Below, in pieces: positions 40,501-47,692 of a DNA stretch of 64,000 bases. This DNA comes from an uncultured Bacteroidales bacterium (lineage in GTDB: Bacteria > Bacteroidota > Bacteroidia > Bacteroidales > Paludibacteraceae), in assembly GCA_900317345.1 (NCBI GenBank), contig ONGK01000006.1, positions 35,020 to 99,019 of the forward strand, written 5' to 3'. A program made the translations under genes and the position numbers. The notes beneath the pieces are model-generated. The model saw nothing but the letters and a program-made list of their open reading frames with translations. It did no database searches and was not told the origin of the DNA. Each line of letters starts with the position of its first letter. The first letter of the stretch is position 1.

Positions 40501-41262
40501 ATGAAATTATCCGCGATAATTTTACTCATCCGTGTCCTCTGTATCGGCAATTCCTTCTCTTGGGATGCCGTTGAGCAGGAACTCGTGCCGCTATGTCGCG
40601 AAAAAGGCGTAGAAGTGGAGATTCATAATCTGTATTATGGCGGTTGCTCCTTGCAGCAGCATGCCGAATTCATGCTCCGCGACACCGCTGCTTATAGCCA
40701 TCGTGTATGTACTAACAGCCAAAGCCGCATCGTCAAAGACACGATTTCATTGAAGCAGGCACTGCGTGACGGCGAGTACGACTTCATCTCGTTGCAGCAA
40801 GCCAGCCATGACAGCGGCATCCGTTCGTCGTACGAACCGTGGCTGGACATACTCATCGATACCGTCACTGCCTATCAGCCCAAAGCGCAACTATGCTGGA
40901 TGCAGACATGGGCATACAGCAAGGATGCAAAGCACCCCGCTTATCCGCGCTATCAATCTGACCAGCAAGTCATGTGGGATAGTATCCAGGCTTGCATGCA
41001 GTATGTTTCTCAATTAACCATAGTTCCTTGCGGAACGGCTATTCAGCTGGCGCGTCAAACGAAATTGGGAGACACGCTCTGCCGCGACGGATATCATCTC
41101 AACTACAGTTATGGCCGTTATACCGCCGCGTGTGTCTGGTATGAGATATTGACGGGAAAGGACGTACGGAAAAACCGATATATGAACCCTCAAATGACGC
41201 TCAAACAGCGTCGCTTGGCGCAAAAATCTGCCCATCAAGCAGTCCGTGCTACCAGAAAATAA
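40501..41262 (+). CDS. DUF4886 family (SGNH-hydrolase-like) protein
   Basis: 253 residues. VLCIGNSFSWDAVEQEL near residues 12-28 has the GNSFS block with the likely nucleophile Ser, and DGYHLNYSYGRYTAACVWYE near 213-232 has the Asp-x-x-His pair, as in the SGNH-like DUF4886 family. QASHDSGIRSSYEPWLD also fits. These proteins are probably esterases acting on carbohydrate ester groups; the substrate is unknown. Only about 11 residues precede the first strand, so a normal signal peptide is short or missing. A run of ATCATAAATC-like words (40473-40500) links it to polA. Confidence 0.82.
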   Translation: MKLSAIILLIRVLCIGNSFSWDAVEQELVPLCREKGVEVEIHNLYYGGCSLQQHAEFMLRDTAAYSHRVCTNSQSRIVKDTISLKQALRDGEYDFISLQQASHDSGIRSSYEPWLDILIDTVTAYQPKAQLCWMQTWAYSKDAKHPAYPRYQSDQQVMWDSIQACMQYVSQLTIVPCGTAIQLARQTKLGDTLCRDGYHLNYSYGRYTAACVWYEILTGKDVRKNRYMNPQMTLKQRRLAQKSAHQAVRATRK

Positions 41263-41291
41263 CTTTTTTTGCAAAAAAAATGCAAAAATAT

Positions 41292-41323
41292 TTGGTCATA
41301 TAAAAAAAAAGCAGTACCTTTGC
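41292..41323 (+). promoter_or_regulatory. Promoter of the tRNA-like locus
   Basis: TTGGTCA (41292-41298), 16 bp, TACCTTTGC (41315-41323). It is almost the same as the tRNA-Arg promoter, which suggests a stable RNA product. Confidence 0.8.
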
Positions 41324-41410
41324 ACCCGGTTTTGAATGAAGCGAGTGTTAAGCCCTTTTGGGCGGAGGCCGCTTCTCCCGTTTAACGGGAGACCGCTCCG
41401 GGGTCGCGAG

Positions 41411-41436
41411 TTCGAGTCTCGTCCGCACCGCAAAAA
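41411..41436 (+). repeat. 26-bp tRNA 3'-end-like repeat, copy 1
   Basis: Begins TTCGAGTCTCGTCCGCACCG and ends CAAAAA. An identical copy is at 41526-41551. Both are followed at once by a terminator hairpin. Confidence 0.85.
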
Positions 41437-41460
41437 GTCCACAGAAATGTGGACTTTTTT
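41436..41460 (+). terminator. Terminator of the tRNA-like RNA
   Basis: Perfect arms AGTCCACA and TGTGGACT around GAAA, with A-run before and T-run after; bidirectional. Confidence 0.85.
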
Positions 41461-41525
41461 GTGCGACGGACTTGAATCTCGCGAGTTCTTAGCCCTACGG
41501 GCACGATTATTGCACAAATGCAATT

Positions 41526-41551
41526 TTCGAGTCTCGTCCGCACCGCAAAAA
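41526..41551 (+). repeat. 26-bp tRNA 3'-end-like repeat, copy 2
   Basis: Same 26 bases as 41411-41436. Here the T-arm half GCGAGTTC (41481-41488) is separated from its other half by about 38 bp that begins TTAGCCCTACGGGC. Confidence 0.85.
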
Positions 41552-41585
41552 ACGCAATTTCTCATTTGAGAGGTTGCGTTTTTTT
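41547..41585 (+). terminator. Second terminator of the tRNA-like locus
   Basis: Arms AAAAACGCAA and TTGCGTTTTT around an inner CTCAttTGAG stem; T-run to 41585. Probably bidirectional. Confidence 0.8.
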
Positions 41586-41607
41586 GTGTGATTTTTTGCA
41601 GCAAATC

Positions 41608-41639
41608 TTGCGAATTTCGAAAAAATGTAGTACCTTTGC
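41608..41639 (+). promoter_or_regulatory. Promoter of the DUF4421-M20-rlmD operon
   Basis: TTGCGAA (41608-41614), 16 bp, TACCTTTGC (41631-41639); the ATG is 13 bp further. Confidence 0.85.
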
Positions 41640-41652
41640 AGGCGATTTGTGT

Positions 41653-42891
41653 ATGAAACTCAATTGGGTACATAGTATTCTTCTCGCATGGCTGATTGTC
41701 GGAGTTCCGGTGAACGCTGCTTCTACCGACACCTCCGGCCAGGCGTCAGCCCCTAAGAAGCCCAACAAGGCCTTGGCGTTCTTTTTTCGGGTGGGGGAGA
41801 AGATGGACCGTTTCCAGTTAAATGGCTTGGACACCAGCTACATCGCCTTGCCCGAGCATAGTTGGCGTGTCGCGCTGACTAATGGTGAGGTGGGGCTCAA
41901 CACCACATATACCACGTTTGCCAGCGCTAATACCCATATGGACCTCCATGCGCAATCGGCGCCGAGCCTGGAATTGGGATTCAATGCTTCCTATCGTGGT
42001 TTGGGAGGCGGCTATTCATGGGATGTGCTCAGCGCGTATACCACCAATTGGAATATCTCGCTCGGAGGAAAAGCCGTCGGCCTAGAGTTCATACGCAATG
42101 TGAGTAGTAACCTACGAGGAACCTTCTCCATTGACGACGAAGTGCAGGACTTCCTGCCGCCTTTGGAAAAAGGAGATATCAAGGTCGAGAATACATCTCT
42201 CAGTGCGTGGTATGTGCTCAACGCCGCCCACTATTCGCACAACGCTGCTATCAAGCAATCATATATCCAGAAGCGCAGCGCCGGTTCCTTGCTTCTCTCG
42301 GTGGCATACATGTCAACGTCCATGAGCATTTTGGATTCGACCAAATACATCCATGACCTGGATGCCAGTGTGTTCTTTGATGGGGTGACAGGCATGGTCA
42401 CAAGGCAAGTGGCGATAGGAATCGGCTATGGTATCAACTATACGCCCAACAAAGGAAAAGTACTGTTGCATGCCTCCGCGAACATGCAGGTCGTGTGCTA
42501 TTCCATCAATCATATCTTCTATGACCCGCCCGAAGATGCCTACTTGCCCGGAATACCGCAATATGAGATGCATCCCGATAAACCGGCGCACGTCACGGGA
42601 AACATGCGTGCGGCAATCAGTTGGGAGATAAATAAATGGGTGCATCTCTCCGTTTGGGCGCAGGCGAACAACCAGCGCTTCACATCCAACGGGGACTTGT
42701 CGCGCATACTCACCAGCCAGTGGCTCTGGCAGGCGCACCTGAATATCGGAGTCCGCTTCGGAGCAGGAAAGAAGAAAGTGCGTGAAGTGATGGGCGAACC
42801 GGATATCCCGATTGAAACGGATATGCCGGAAAAGAAAGCCAAACTGCCAAAATGGTTAAGAGAATATTTCTTCTCACTCAGCGAAAAATAA
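41653..42891 (+). CDS. DUF4421-like outer-membrane protein
   Basis: 412 residues from the ATG at 41653; the frame is open earlier, but those codons lie in the terminator and promoter. It has a signal peptide (MKLNWVHSILLAWLIVGVPVNA), then FQLNGLDTSYIALPEHSWRVALTNGEVG, and a series of alternating beta strands such as GLGGGYSWDVLSAYTTNWNISLG and VAIGIGYGINYTP, typical of a barrel. This fits DUF4421, a Bacteroidota family of unknown role. A basic tail (KKAKLPKWLREYFFSLSEK) ends it. It leads an operon with an M20 peptidase (6 bp) and rlmD. Confidence 0.75.
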   Translation: MKLNWVHSILLAWLIVGVPVNAASTDTSGQASAPKKPNKALAFFFRVGEKMDRFQLNGLDTSYIALPEHSWRVALTNGEVGLNTTYTTFASANTHMDLHAQSAPSLELGFNASYRGLGGGYSWDVLSAYTTNWNISLGGKAVGLEFIRNVSSNLRGTFSIDDEVQDFLPPLEKGDIKVENTSLSAWYVLNAAHYSHNAAIKQSYIQKRSAGSLLLSVAYMSTSMSILDSTKYIHDLDASVFFDGVTGMVTRQVAIGIGYGINYTPNKGKVLLHASANMQVVCYSINHIFYDPPEDAYLPGIPQYEMHPDKPAHVTGNMRAAISWEINKWVHLSVWAQANNQRFTSNGDLSRILTSQWLWQAHLNIGVRFGAGKKKVREVMGEPDIPIETDMPEKKAKLPKWLREYFFSLSEK

Positions 42892-42897
42892 CCTGTT

Positions 42898-44274
42898 ATG
42901 AATACGATTCAATCATATCTTGACGCTCATCGTGAGCGGTTTATGGAGGAGTGGGCAAGCCTCATTCGCATCCCCAGTGTCAGTTGCCAGGCCGAGCATA
43001 AATCCGATATGCTCCGGTGCGCCGAGCGCTGGAAGGAACTGCTGCTTCAGGCTGGTTGCCAGAAAGCCGAAATCCTCCCTTCTGCCGGCAACCCCTTCGT
43101 CTATGCCGAATATAATTCTCAATTCTCAACTCTCAATTCTCAATTACCAACGGTCTTGGTCTACGCCCACTATGATGTCATGCCCGTTGAACCGCTCGAC
43201 CAGTGGCTCTCGAATCCCTGGGAACCGACCATTCGTGACGGACGCCTGTATGCGCGCGGGGCAGATGACGACAAAGGCCAGGCGATGATTCAAGCGAAAG
43301 CGTTTGAATATCTCGTCAAGACAGGACAAATGCGCTGTAACGTCAAGTTTATCTTTGAGGGAGAAGAAGAAATCGGTTCGCCTTCGCTCGAGGCTTTCCT
43401 CGAGGACCATAAGGAGATGCTTAAAGCGGATATCATCCTCGTCTCCGATACCTCGATGATAGGTAAAGACACGCCTTCTATCACCACCGGACTCCGCGGA
43501 CTCGCCTACTGGCAGATTGAGGTGGATGGACCTAACCGAGACCTCCATTCCGGGCATTTCGGCGGAGCCGTTAAGAATCCCGTCAATGCCCTCTGTGAGA
43601 TGCTTGCGAAGGTCGTAGATGAAAATGGACGTATCACAATCCCGCATTTCTACGACGATGTGTTGCCTATCCCCGAAGCCGAAAGGGCGATGATTGCGCA
43701 GATTCCTTTTGACCAGAAGAAATACAACCAAGCCATCGATGTGGACGACGTCTTCGGCGAAGCCGGTTACTCGACTTTGGAGCGTAACTCCTGCCGCCCG
43801 TCGTTTGATATATGCGGTATTTGGGGCGGCTACACCGGCGAAGGCTCTAAAACCGTCCTGCCCGCCAAAGCGTTTGCAAAGGTCTCCTGCCGTCTGGTCG
43901 CAAATCAGGACCATGAGAAGATTTCGCAGGCCTTCATCGATTATATCAAATCTCTTGCGCCCAAGAGTGTGCGCGTGCATGTCACGCCGATGCACGGGGG
44001 ACAAGGATATGTGTGCCCGATAGATATCCCGGCATACAAAGCGGCGGAGAAAGGCTTCGAGATTGCCTTCGGCAAACGTCCTCTCGCGGCACGACGAGGT
44101 GGCAGTATTCCTATCATCGCGGCCTTCGAGCAGATACTCGGCTGCAAAACCATTCTCATGGGCTTCGGACTCGAGCAGAACGCCATTCATTCGCCGAACG
44201 AGTCTATGGACCTTGAGGTCTGGGAGAAAGGCATCATCGCCGTTACCGAATTCTATAAACACTTAGCGGAATAA
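42898..44274 (+). CDS. M20 family metallodipeptidase
   Basis: A 458-residue cytoplasmic di-zinc dipeptidase of the M20/ArgE-DapE-CNDP group. Metal and catalytic blocks: VLVYAHYDVMPVEPLDQW (His, Asp), GADDDKGQAMIQAKA, FEGEEEIGSPSLEAFL (catalytic Glu pair), VSDTSM and near the end IPIIAAFEQILG with GLEQNAIHSPNE. A run NSQFSTLNSQL at about residues 73-83 comes from a tandem CTCAATTCT-type DNA repeat (43114-43146), just before the metal-binding strand, and looks like an in-frame insertion. Start 6 bp after the DUF4421 gene. Confidence 0.93.
   Translation: MNTIQSYLDAHRERFMEEWASLIRIPSVSCQAEHKSDMLRCAERWKELLLQAGCQKAEILPSAGNPFVYAEYNSQFSTLNSQLPTVLVYAHYDVMPVEPLDQWLSNPWEPTIRDGRLYARGADDDKGQAMIQAKAFEYLVKTGQMRCNVKFIFEGEEEIGSPSLEAFLEDHKEMLKADIILVSDTSMIGKDTPSITTGLRGLAYWQIEVDGPNRDLHSGHFGGAVKNPVNALCEMLAKVVDENGRITIPHFYDDVLPIPEAERAMIAQIPFDQKKYNQAIDVDDVFGEAGYSTLERNSCRPSFDICGIWGGYTGEGSKTVLPAKAFAKVSCRLVANQDHEKISQAFIDYIKSLAPKSVRVHVTPMHGGQGYVCPIDIPAYKAAEKGFEIAFGKRPLAARRGGSIPIIAAFEQILGCKTILMGFGLEQNAIHSPNESMDLEVWEKGIIAVTEFYKHLAE
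43114..43146. repeat. In-frame CTCAATTCT-type tandem repeat
   Basis: Four close copies of TCTCAATTC / TCTCAACTC words in the M20 peptidase gene, encoding NSQFSTLNSQL. This kind of sequence is more usual between genes. Confidence 0.8.
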
Positions 44275-44278
44275 ACAT

Positions 44279-45748
44279 ATGGGAAAGAAGAAAAACCTGC
44301 CTGTTTTTGAGAATATTGAGATTACCGGCGTAGCCGCCGAAGGAAAGGCGCTCGTGCGGATTAATGACATCGTTACTTTTGTGCCGAATTGTGTACCCGG
44401 GGACGTCGTCGACCTGCAAATAACGAAGAAAAAGCACTCGTTCATGGAGGCGAAAGTGTTGCGTGTTGTCAAGCCCAGCGACGTACGATGTGCCGCCAAG
44501 TGCCCGCATTTCGGAGTCTGCGGAGGTTGCAAATGGCAAATACTCCCGTACGACGAGCAGCTCAAATACAAGCAGCAGCAGATTGTTGATAACCTCACAC
44601 GCATTGGAAAGATAGACCTGCCGGAAATAAGCCCTATCCTCGGTTCCAAGCATATCTACGAGTACCGAAACAAGCTCGAATTCACGTGCGCGGACCGAAA
44701 ATGGCTGCCCACCGAGGAGTTCCAACGAGCCAATGCCAATGCCGATGCCGACGCCCTTTCATATGGCTTGGGATTCCATATCCCAAACTGTTTTGACAAA
44801 GTCCTCGATATCACCGAGTGCCACCTCATGCCCGATATCAACAACCGCATTCGCAACGGCATTCGCGAATATGCACGCGAGCACCAAATCACGTTCTATA
44901 ACGAGCACACGCACGAAGGATTGCTGCGAACGATTATTCTGCGAAATAACCACAAAGGCGAACTCATGCTCATTGTATGTTTCGGAGAGGAACTGAAAGC
45001 CGACGCCAAAGCCAAAGCCGAAGCTCTGCTCAACTGGTTGCATGCGCAGTTCCCGGAGATCATCTCGCTCCTCTATGTCGAGAACCTCAAGTTCAACGAC
45101 ACCATCGGCGATTTGGATGTGCGCGTTTGGTTCGGACAGGACCATATTATCGAGGAGATGGAAGGTCTGCGCTTCAAGGTCGGACCCAAATCCTTCTACC
45201 AGACCAATACCGAGCAGGCCTACGAACTCTACAAAGTAGCCCGTTCTTTCGCTTTCGATGATATCGCCAACGGCCAAAGCCAATGCCAAAGTCCCGACCA
45301 ACGCCCATTAGTCTACGATCTCTACACCGGCACTGGCACGATTGCGAATTTCGTAGCACGGCAGGCACGGCAAGTCATCGGTATTGAGTATGTGCCGGAG
45401 GCCATCGAAGATGCCAAGGCCAATGCCGACGCCAATGCACTCTCTAACACGCTCTTCTTCGCCGGAGATATGAAAGACATACTCAACGATGCGTTCGTCA
45501 AGAAATATGGCCGCCCGGACGTTATTATTACGGACCCGCCGCGTGCAGGCATGCACGAAGATGTGGTGAATGTCATTTTGAATGCGGAGCCGAAGCGTAT
45601 TGTTTATGTTAGTTGCAATCCTGCTACGCAGGCACGAGACCTCGCCCTCTTGGATGCCAAGTATCGAGTCACAGCTGTCCAGCCCGTGGATATGTTCCCG
45701 CACACCCAACACGTAGAGAACGTCGTCCGCCTCGACCTAAAGGCATAA
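44279..45748 (+). CDS. rlmD: 23S rRNA (uracil-C5)-methyltransferase, RlmD/RumA type
   Basis: 489 residues. An N-terminal TRAM-like domain (VRINDIVTFVPNCVPGDVVDLQI) comes first, then the Fe-S cluster Cys set CAAKCPHFGVCGGCKWQ near residues 75-91, the SAM site VYDLYTGTGTIANFVARQ near 346-363, DPPRAG near 419, and the catalytic-Cys block VSCNPATQARDLALL near 443-457. It methylates uridine in 23S rRNA (U1939 in E. coli). Four tracts of Ala-Asn/Ala-Asp/Ala-Lys repeats lie in its loops (44729-44755, 44999-45025, 45265-45295, 45413-45439). Its stop touches the end of the convergent SRP RNA. Confidence 0.94.
   Translation: MGKKKNLPVFENIEITGVAAEGKALVRINDIVTFVPNCVPGDVVDLQITKKKHSFMEAKVLRVVKPSDVRCAAKCPHFGVCGGCKWQILPYDEQLKYKQQQIVDNLTRIGKIDLPEISPILGSKHIYEYRNKLEFTCADRKWLPTEEFQRANANADADALSYGLGFHIPNCFDKVLDITECHLMPDINNRIRNGIREYAREHQITFYNEHTHEGLLRTIILRNNHKGELMLIVCFGEELKADAKAKAEALLNWLHAQFPEIISLLYVENLKFNDTIGDLDVRVWFGQDHIIEEMEGLRFKVGPKSFYQTNTEQAYELYKVARSFAFDDIANGQSQCQSPDQRPLVYDLYTGTGTIANFVARQARQVIGIEYVPEAIEDAKANADANALSNTLFFAGDMKDILNDAFVKKYGRPDVIITDPPRAGMHEDVVNVILNAEPKRIVYVSCNPATQARDLALLDAKYRVTAVQPVDMFPHTQHVENVVRLDLKA
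44729..44755. repeat. GCC-RAY hexamer repeat in rlmD
   Basis: Nine codons GCC AAT GCC AAT GCC GAT GCC GAC GCC, reading ANANADADA. One of the tracts of this unit found in five genes of the window. Confidence 0.85.
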
Positions 45749-45751
45749 AAA

Positions 45752-45844
45752 AAGAGCAAGCTTACTACATCGCACCGCTACAACCTCCTACCCTTGCTCC
45801 GGTCAAGGCCTGGGGGAGTTCAGAGGGAGCTGGTCGTATAGGAC
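45752..45844 (-). ncRNA. ffs: Signal recognition particle RNA (4.5S)
   Basis: The minus strand reads TGAACTCCCCCAGG (from 45822), a 10-nt apical segment, then AGCAAGGGTAGG, the conserved domain IV core of bacterial SRP RNA that binds Ffh. Lower stem TACGACC (from 45837) pairs with GGTTGTA. A T-run (minus strand, from 45755) at the end gives termination. The apical part is CCTTGACCGG instead of the usual TCCGGAAGGA, so the GGAA tetraloop is missing. A weak promoter-like TAAAATTTG lies at about 45850-45858. Ends are approximate. It is convergent with rlmD. Confidence 0.75.
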
Positions 45845-46103
45845 TTGACCAAATTTTAAGGCAACTTTTTGCGAAAAACATTCCATATCCCTGCTTTTTG
45901 CACCCAAACCGCCCACTTTCCGCCCCTCTTCCGCCCCCAAAACCGCCCCCATCACCTTCCATTTACCTACCCATTACCTACCCTCACCATAGGATACCCA
46001 TACCATATCCATAGGATACCCATATGATAGACACGCAAAAATGACAATTTTTGCACGTTTACTATATATACGTAGTATATATACTTTTTTTTCATCAAAA
46101 GTC
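45845..46103. other. Intergenic stretch with 98-bp repeat and C-rich tract
   Basis: No gene is supported. 45897-45990 is C-rich on the plus strand (CCGCCC-type words). The 98-bp repeat follows at 45987-46084, then the pectinesterase promoter. Confidence 0.5.
45987..46084. repeat. 98-bp composite repeat, copy B
   Basis: Two 22-bp units (45987-46008 and 46009-46030) starting CCATAGGATACCCATA, a 29-bp spacer that holds the perfect hairpin GCAAAAAT-gaca-ATTTTTGC (46035-46054), then TACTATATATAC-GTAGTATATATAC (46060-46084). Same plan and total length as the copy at 23434-23531. Confidence 0.85.
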
Positions 46104-46135
46104 TTGCGTATGTCAAAAAAAAGCAGTAAATTTGC
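46104..46135 (+). promoter_or_regulatory. Promoter of the pectinesterase-to-M23 gene run
   Basis: TTGCGTA (46104-46110), 16 bp, TAAATTTGC (46127-46135). It starts 20 bp after the 98-bp repeat. Leader about 45 nt. Confidence 0.85.
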
Positions 46136-46186
46136 ACCCGCAAATTGTGTATATAATTTTTATTATTTAACCAATTATACTGACAA

Positions 46187-47689
46187 ATGAAAAAGATTCT
46201 CTCTTTGGTGGCGGCAGCTCTGATGAGCGCAGCCATGATGGCAGGGCAAAACGACCTGCTATGGGATTACACGGAAGGTGCTCCCATGGAGAATCCCGAT
46301 AGAGGTTTGTCGTATCTGAGTGCGGTTAATGATGTTGAAGGGGTCAAGAATGGACTCAAAGGAGTCAAACTGAATAGTTCCGGCTGGTGCTCATTTACCA
46401 AAGCGCCCGTTGCAGGACGACTCAAACTGACTTTCGGTCCGCGCAGCGGTGTGAATCCCGCTTCTCTTCAGGTGTTCACTGTAGGAGGTGAACAGAATAG
46501 GGAAATGTCAATCGTGGGCACTACAGGAGAGGTAACGCGTCTGCGCACACGAATGCTCAATTTGACCGCTGAGCAGAACACCATTTATATCACACGCTTG
46601 CTGGAGACGGAAACGGTGCTCCAAAAAATTGAATTCGAAGAGGGACTGTCGGCTGAGACAGTGATGGACGAGAACGAAGACGATGAACCCATTGCGTCTG
46701 ACGAAGAGATGCGTGCCAAACTTTCCGAGAACGCACTTTTCTTCCTCAATGAGTTGCAGGAGGCAAACAAGACAGGCAACAAAACTATTTATCTGCCGAA
46801 TGGGATATATGACTTAGGCGAGCTGACGCTGACTTCCATAGAGGCGAATCACGTAGCTGTTATTGGTGAATCTATGGAGGGGACTATTATTAGAAATGCA
46901 CCGGATTACCGCCGTGAGTCTATTGATAAATCCGCCACCCTGCGTATCGGCGCTGGTGTGAAAGGAACATATCTCCAGAACCTGACGATTGAGAATGCTT
47001 TGGATTATTATAAGGATGACAATGGTCGTGCTGTGGCCCTCTGGGACCAAGGTACTCAGACTATTTGCAAGCGCGTGCGCCTGCTCAGCCACCAAGATAC
47101 GTATTATAGCAACTATGCCGGCGGACTGAAGTATTTCGAAGACTGTGAGATCGTCGGAACGGTGGATTTTATCTGTGGGGATGGCAATGTGTATTTTAAG
47201 AATACGCTTCTCTATTGCAAGCCTCGTAGCAAGGATGGAAATGGCACGGATGCACTAACGGCCAGCGGTGCGCAGGAATGTGACCGAGGGTATGTGTTTG
47301 ACTCATGCCGTGTGAAGAGTGAATGCCCTGTGGTAAGTCTCGGACGGAGCTGGAAAAACCATCCACGCTGTGTGTTCCTCAACACGGTATTGGACTATTC
47401 TGCAGGGCGTTTTATGCTCTCTGATGGCAACAAGATACAGCGGTGGACGGTCGGAGGAATGAGCGTGCTACCGGATATGTTTGGCGAATACAACACCATG
47501 GATACGGAGGGTAGAGTAGTCTCGCCTGCCGCTAATGAGGTGCATTTCACCTACAAAGGAGTCACCAAACCGATGCAAACTATCCTCTCCCCGCAGCAAG
47601 CCGGAGTCTATACAATGGAGTATGTGCTCGGCGAATGGTCAAAAGAACTAAAAGAAACAATTAAAATATTTAACCAACTTAATTTTTAA
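46187..47689 (+). CDS. Secreted pectinesterase (CE8)
   Basis: 500 residues with a signal peptide (MKKILSLVAAALMSAAMMA). After an N-terminal domain of about 160 residues and an acidic linker (DENEDDEPIASDEE) comes the right-handed beta-helix of carbohydrate esterase family 8. Catalytic blocks are LLSHQDTYYSN, GTVDFICGDGNVYF (Asp) and SLGRSWKN (Arg). It removes methyl esters from pectin, opening it to lyases. Unlike the next gene it has no visible type IX sorting tail; it ends IKIFNQLNF. It leads a ten-gene co-directional run, 3 bp before the second pectinesterase. Confidence 0.92.
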   Translation: MKKILSLVAAALMSAAMMAGQNDLLWDYTEGAPMENPDRGLSYLSAVNDVEGVKNGLKGVKLNSSGWCSFTKAPVAGRLKLTFGPRSGVNPASLQVFTVGGEQNREMSIVGTTGEVTRLRTRMLNLTAEQNTIYITRLLETETVLQKIEFEEGLSAETVMDENEDDEPIASDEEMRAKLSENALFFLNELQEANKTGNKTIYLPNGIYDLGELTLTSIEANHVAVIGESMEGTIIRNAPDYRRESIDKSATLRIGAGVKGTYLQNLTIENALDYYKDDNGRAVALWDQGTQTICKRVRLLSHQDTYYSNYAGGLKYFEDCEIVGTVDFICGDGNVYFKNTLLYCKPRSKDGNGTDALTASGAQECDRGYVFDSCRVKSECPVVSLGRSWKNHPRCVFLNTVLDYSAGRFMLSDGNKIQRWTVGGMSVLPDMFGEYNTMDTEGRVVSPAANEVHFTYKGVTKPMQTILSPQQAGVYTMEYVLGEWSKELKETIKIFNQLNF

Positions 47690-47692
47690 ACA

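Larger units (their letters stand above)
41330..41460 (+). ncRNA. tRNA-like structured RNA or decayed tRNA, with own terminator
   Basis: Downstream of a tRNA-type promoter, the transcript would hold a GCCC-TTTT-GGGC hairpin (41352-41363), a long hairpin TCTCCCG/CGGGAGA closed by CGGAG/CTCCG (41363-41400), and a good tRNA T arm GCGAG-TTCGAGT-CTCGT (41406-41422) followed by CCGCACC. A terminator AGTCCACA-gaaa-TGTGGACT plus T-run closes it (41436-41460). A full cloverleaf cannot be drawn: the 5' acceptor strand and D arm do not fit. It may be a broken tRNA, a small regulatory RNA or a tRNA-end remnant left by an integrated element. Confidence 0.45.

Noticed and set aside
41341-41430. A suppressor-like tRNA with anticodon UUA, from the loop GTTTAAC in CTCCC-GTTTAAC-GGGAG
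   Set aside because: The stem extends to seven pairs with a five-base loop, there is no D arm between it and a possible acceptor, and the 5' acceptor strand does not pair with the 3' end. It was kept only as a tRNA-like RNA.
41296-41673. Minus-strand frame containing RCGRDSNSRPRSG
   Set aside because: That phrase is the usual artefact of translating a tRNA T arm and acceptor backwards; it points to the RNA locus, not a protein.
45613-46014. Open frame of 133 codons downstream of rlmD
   Set aside because: It starts inside rlmD and crosses the SRP RNA and a C-rich non-coding tract (Pro-rich by base composition only).
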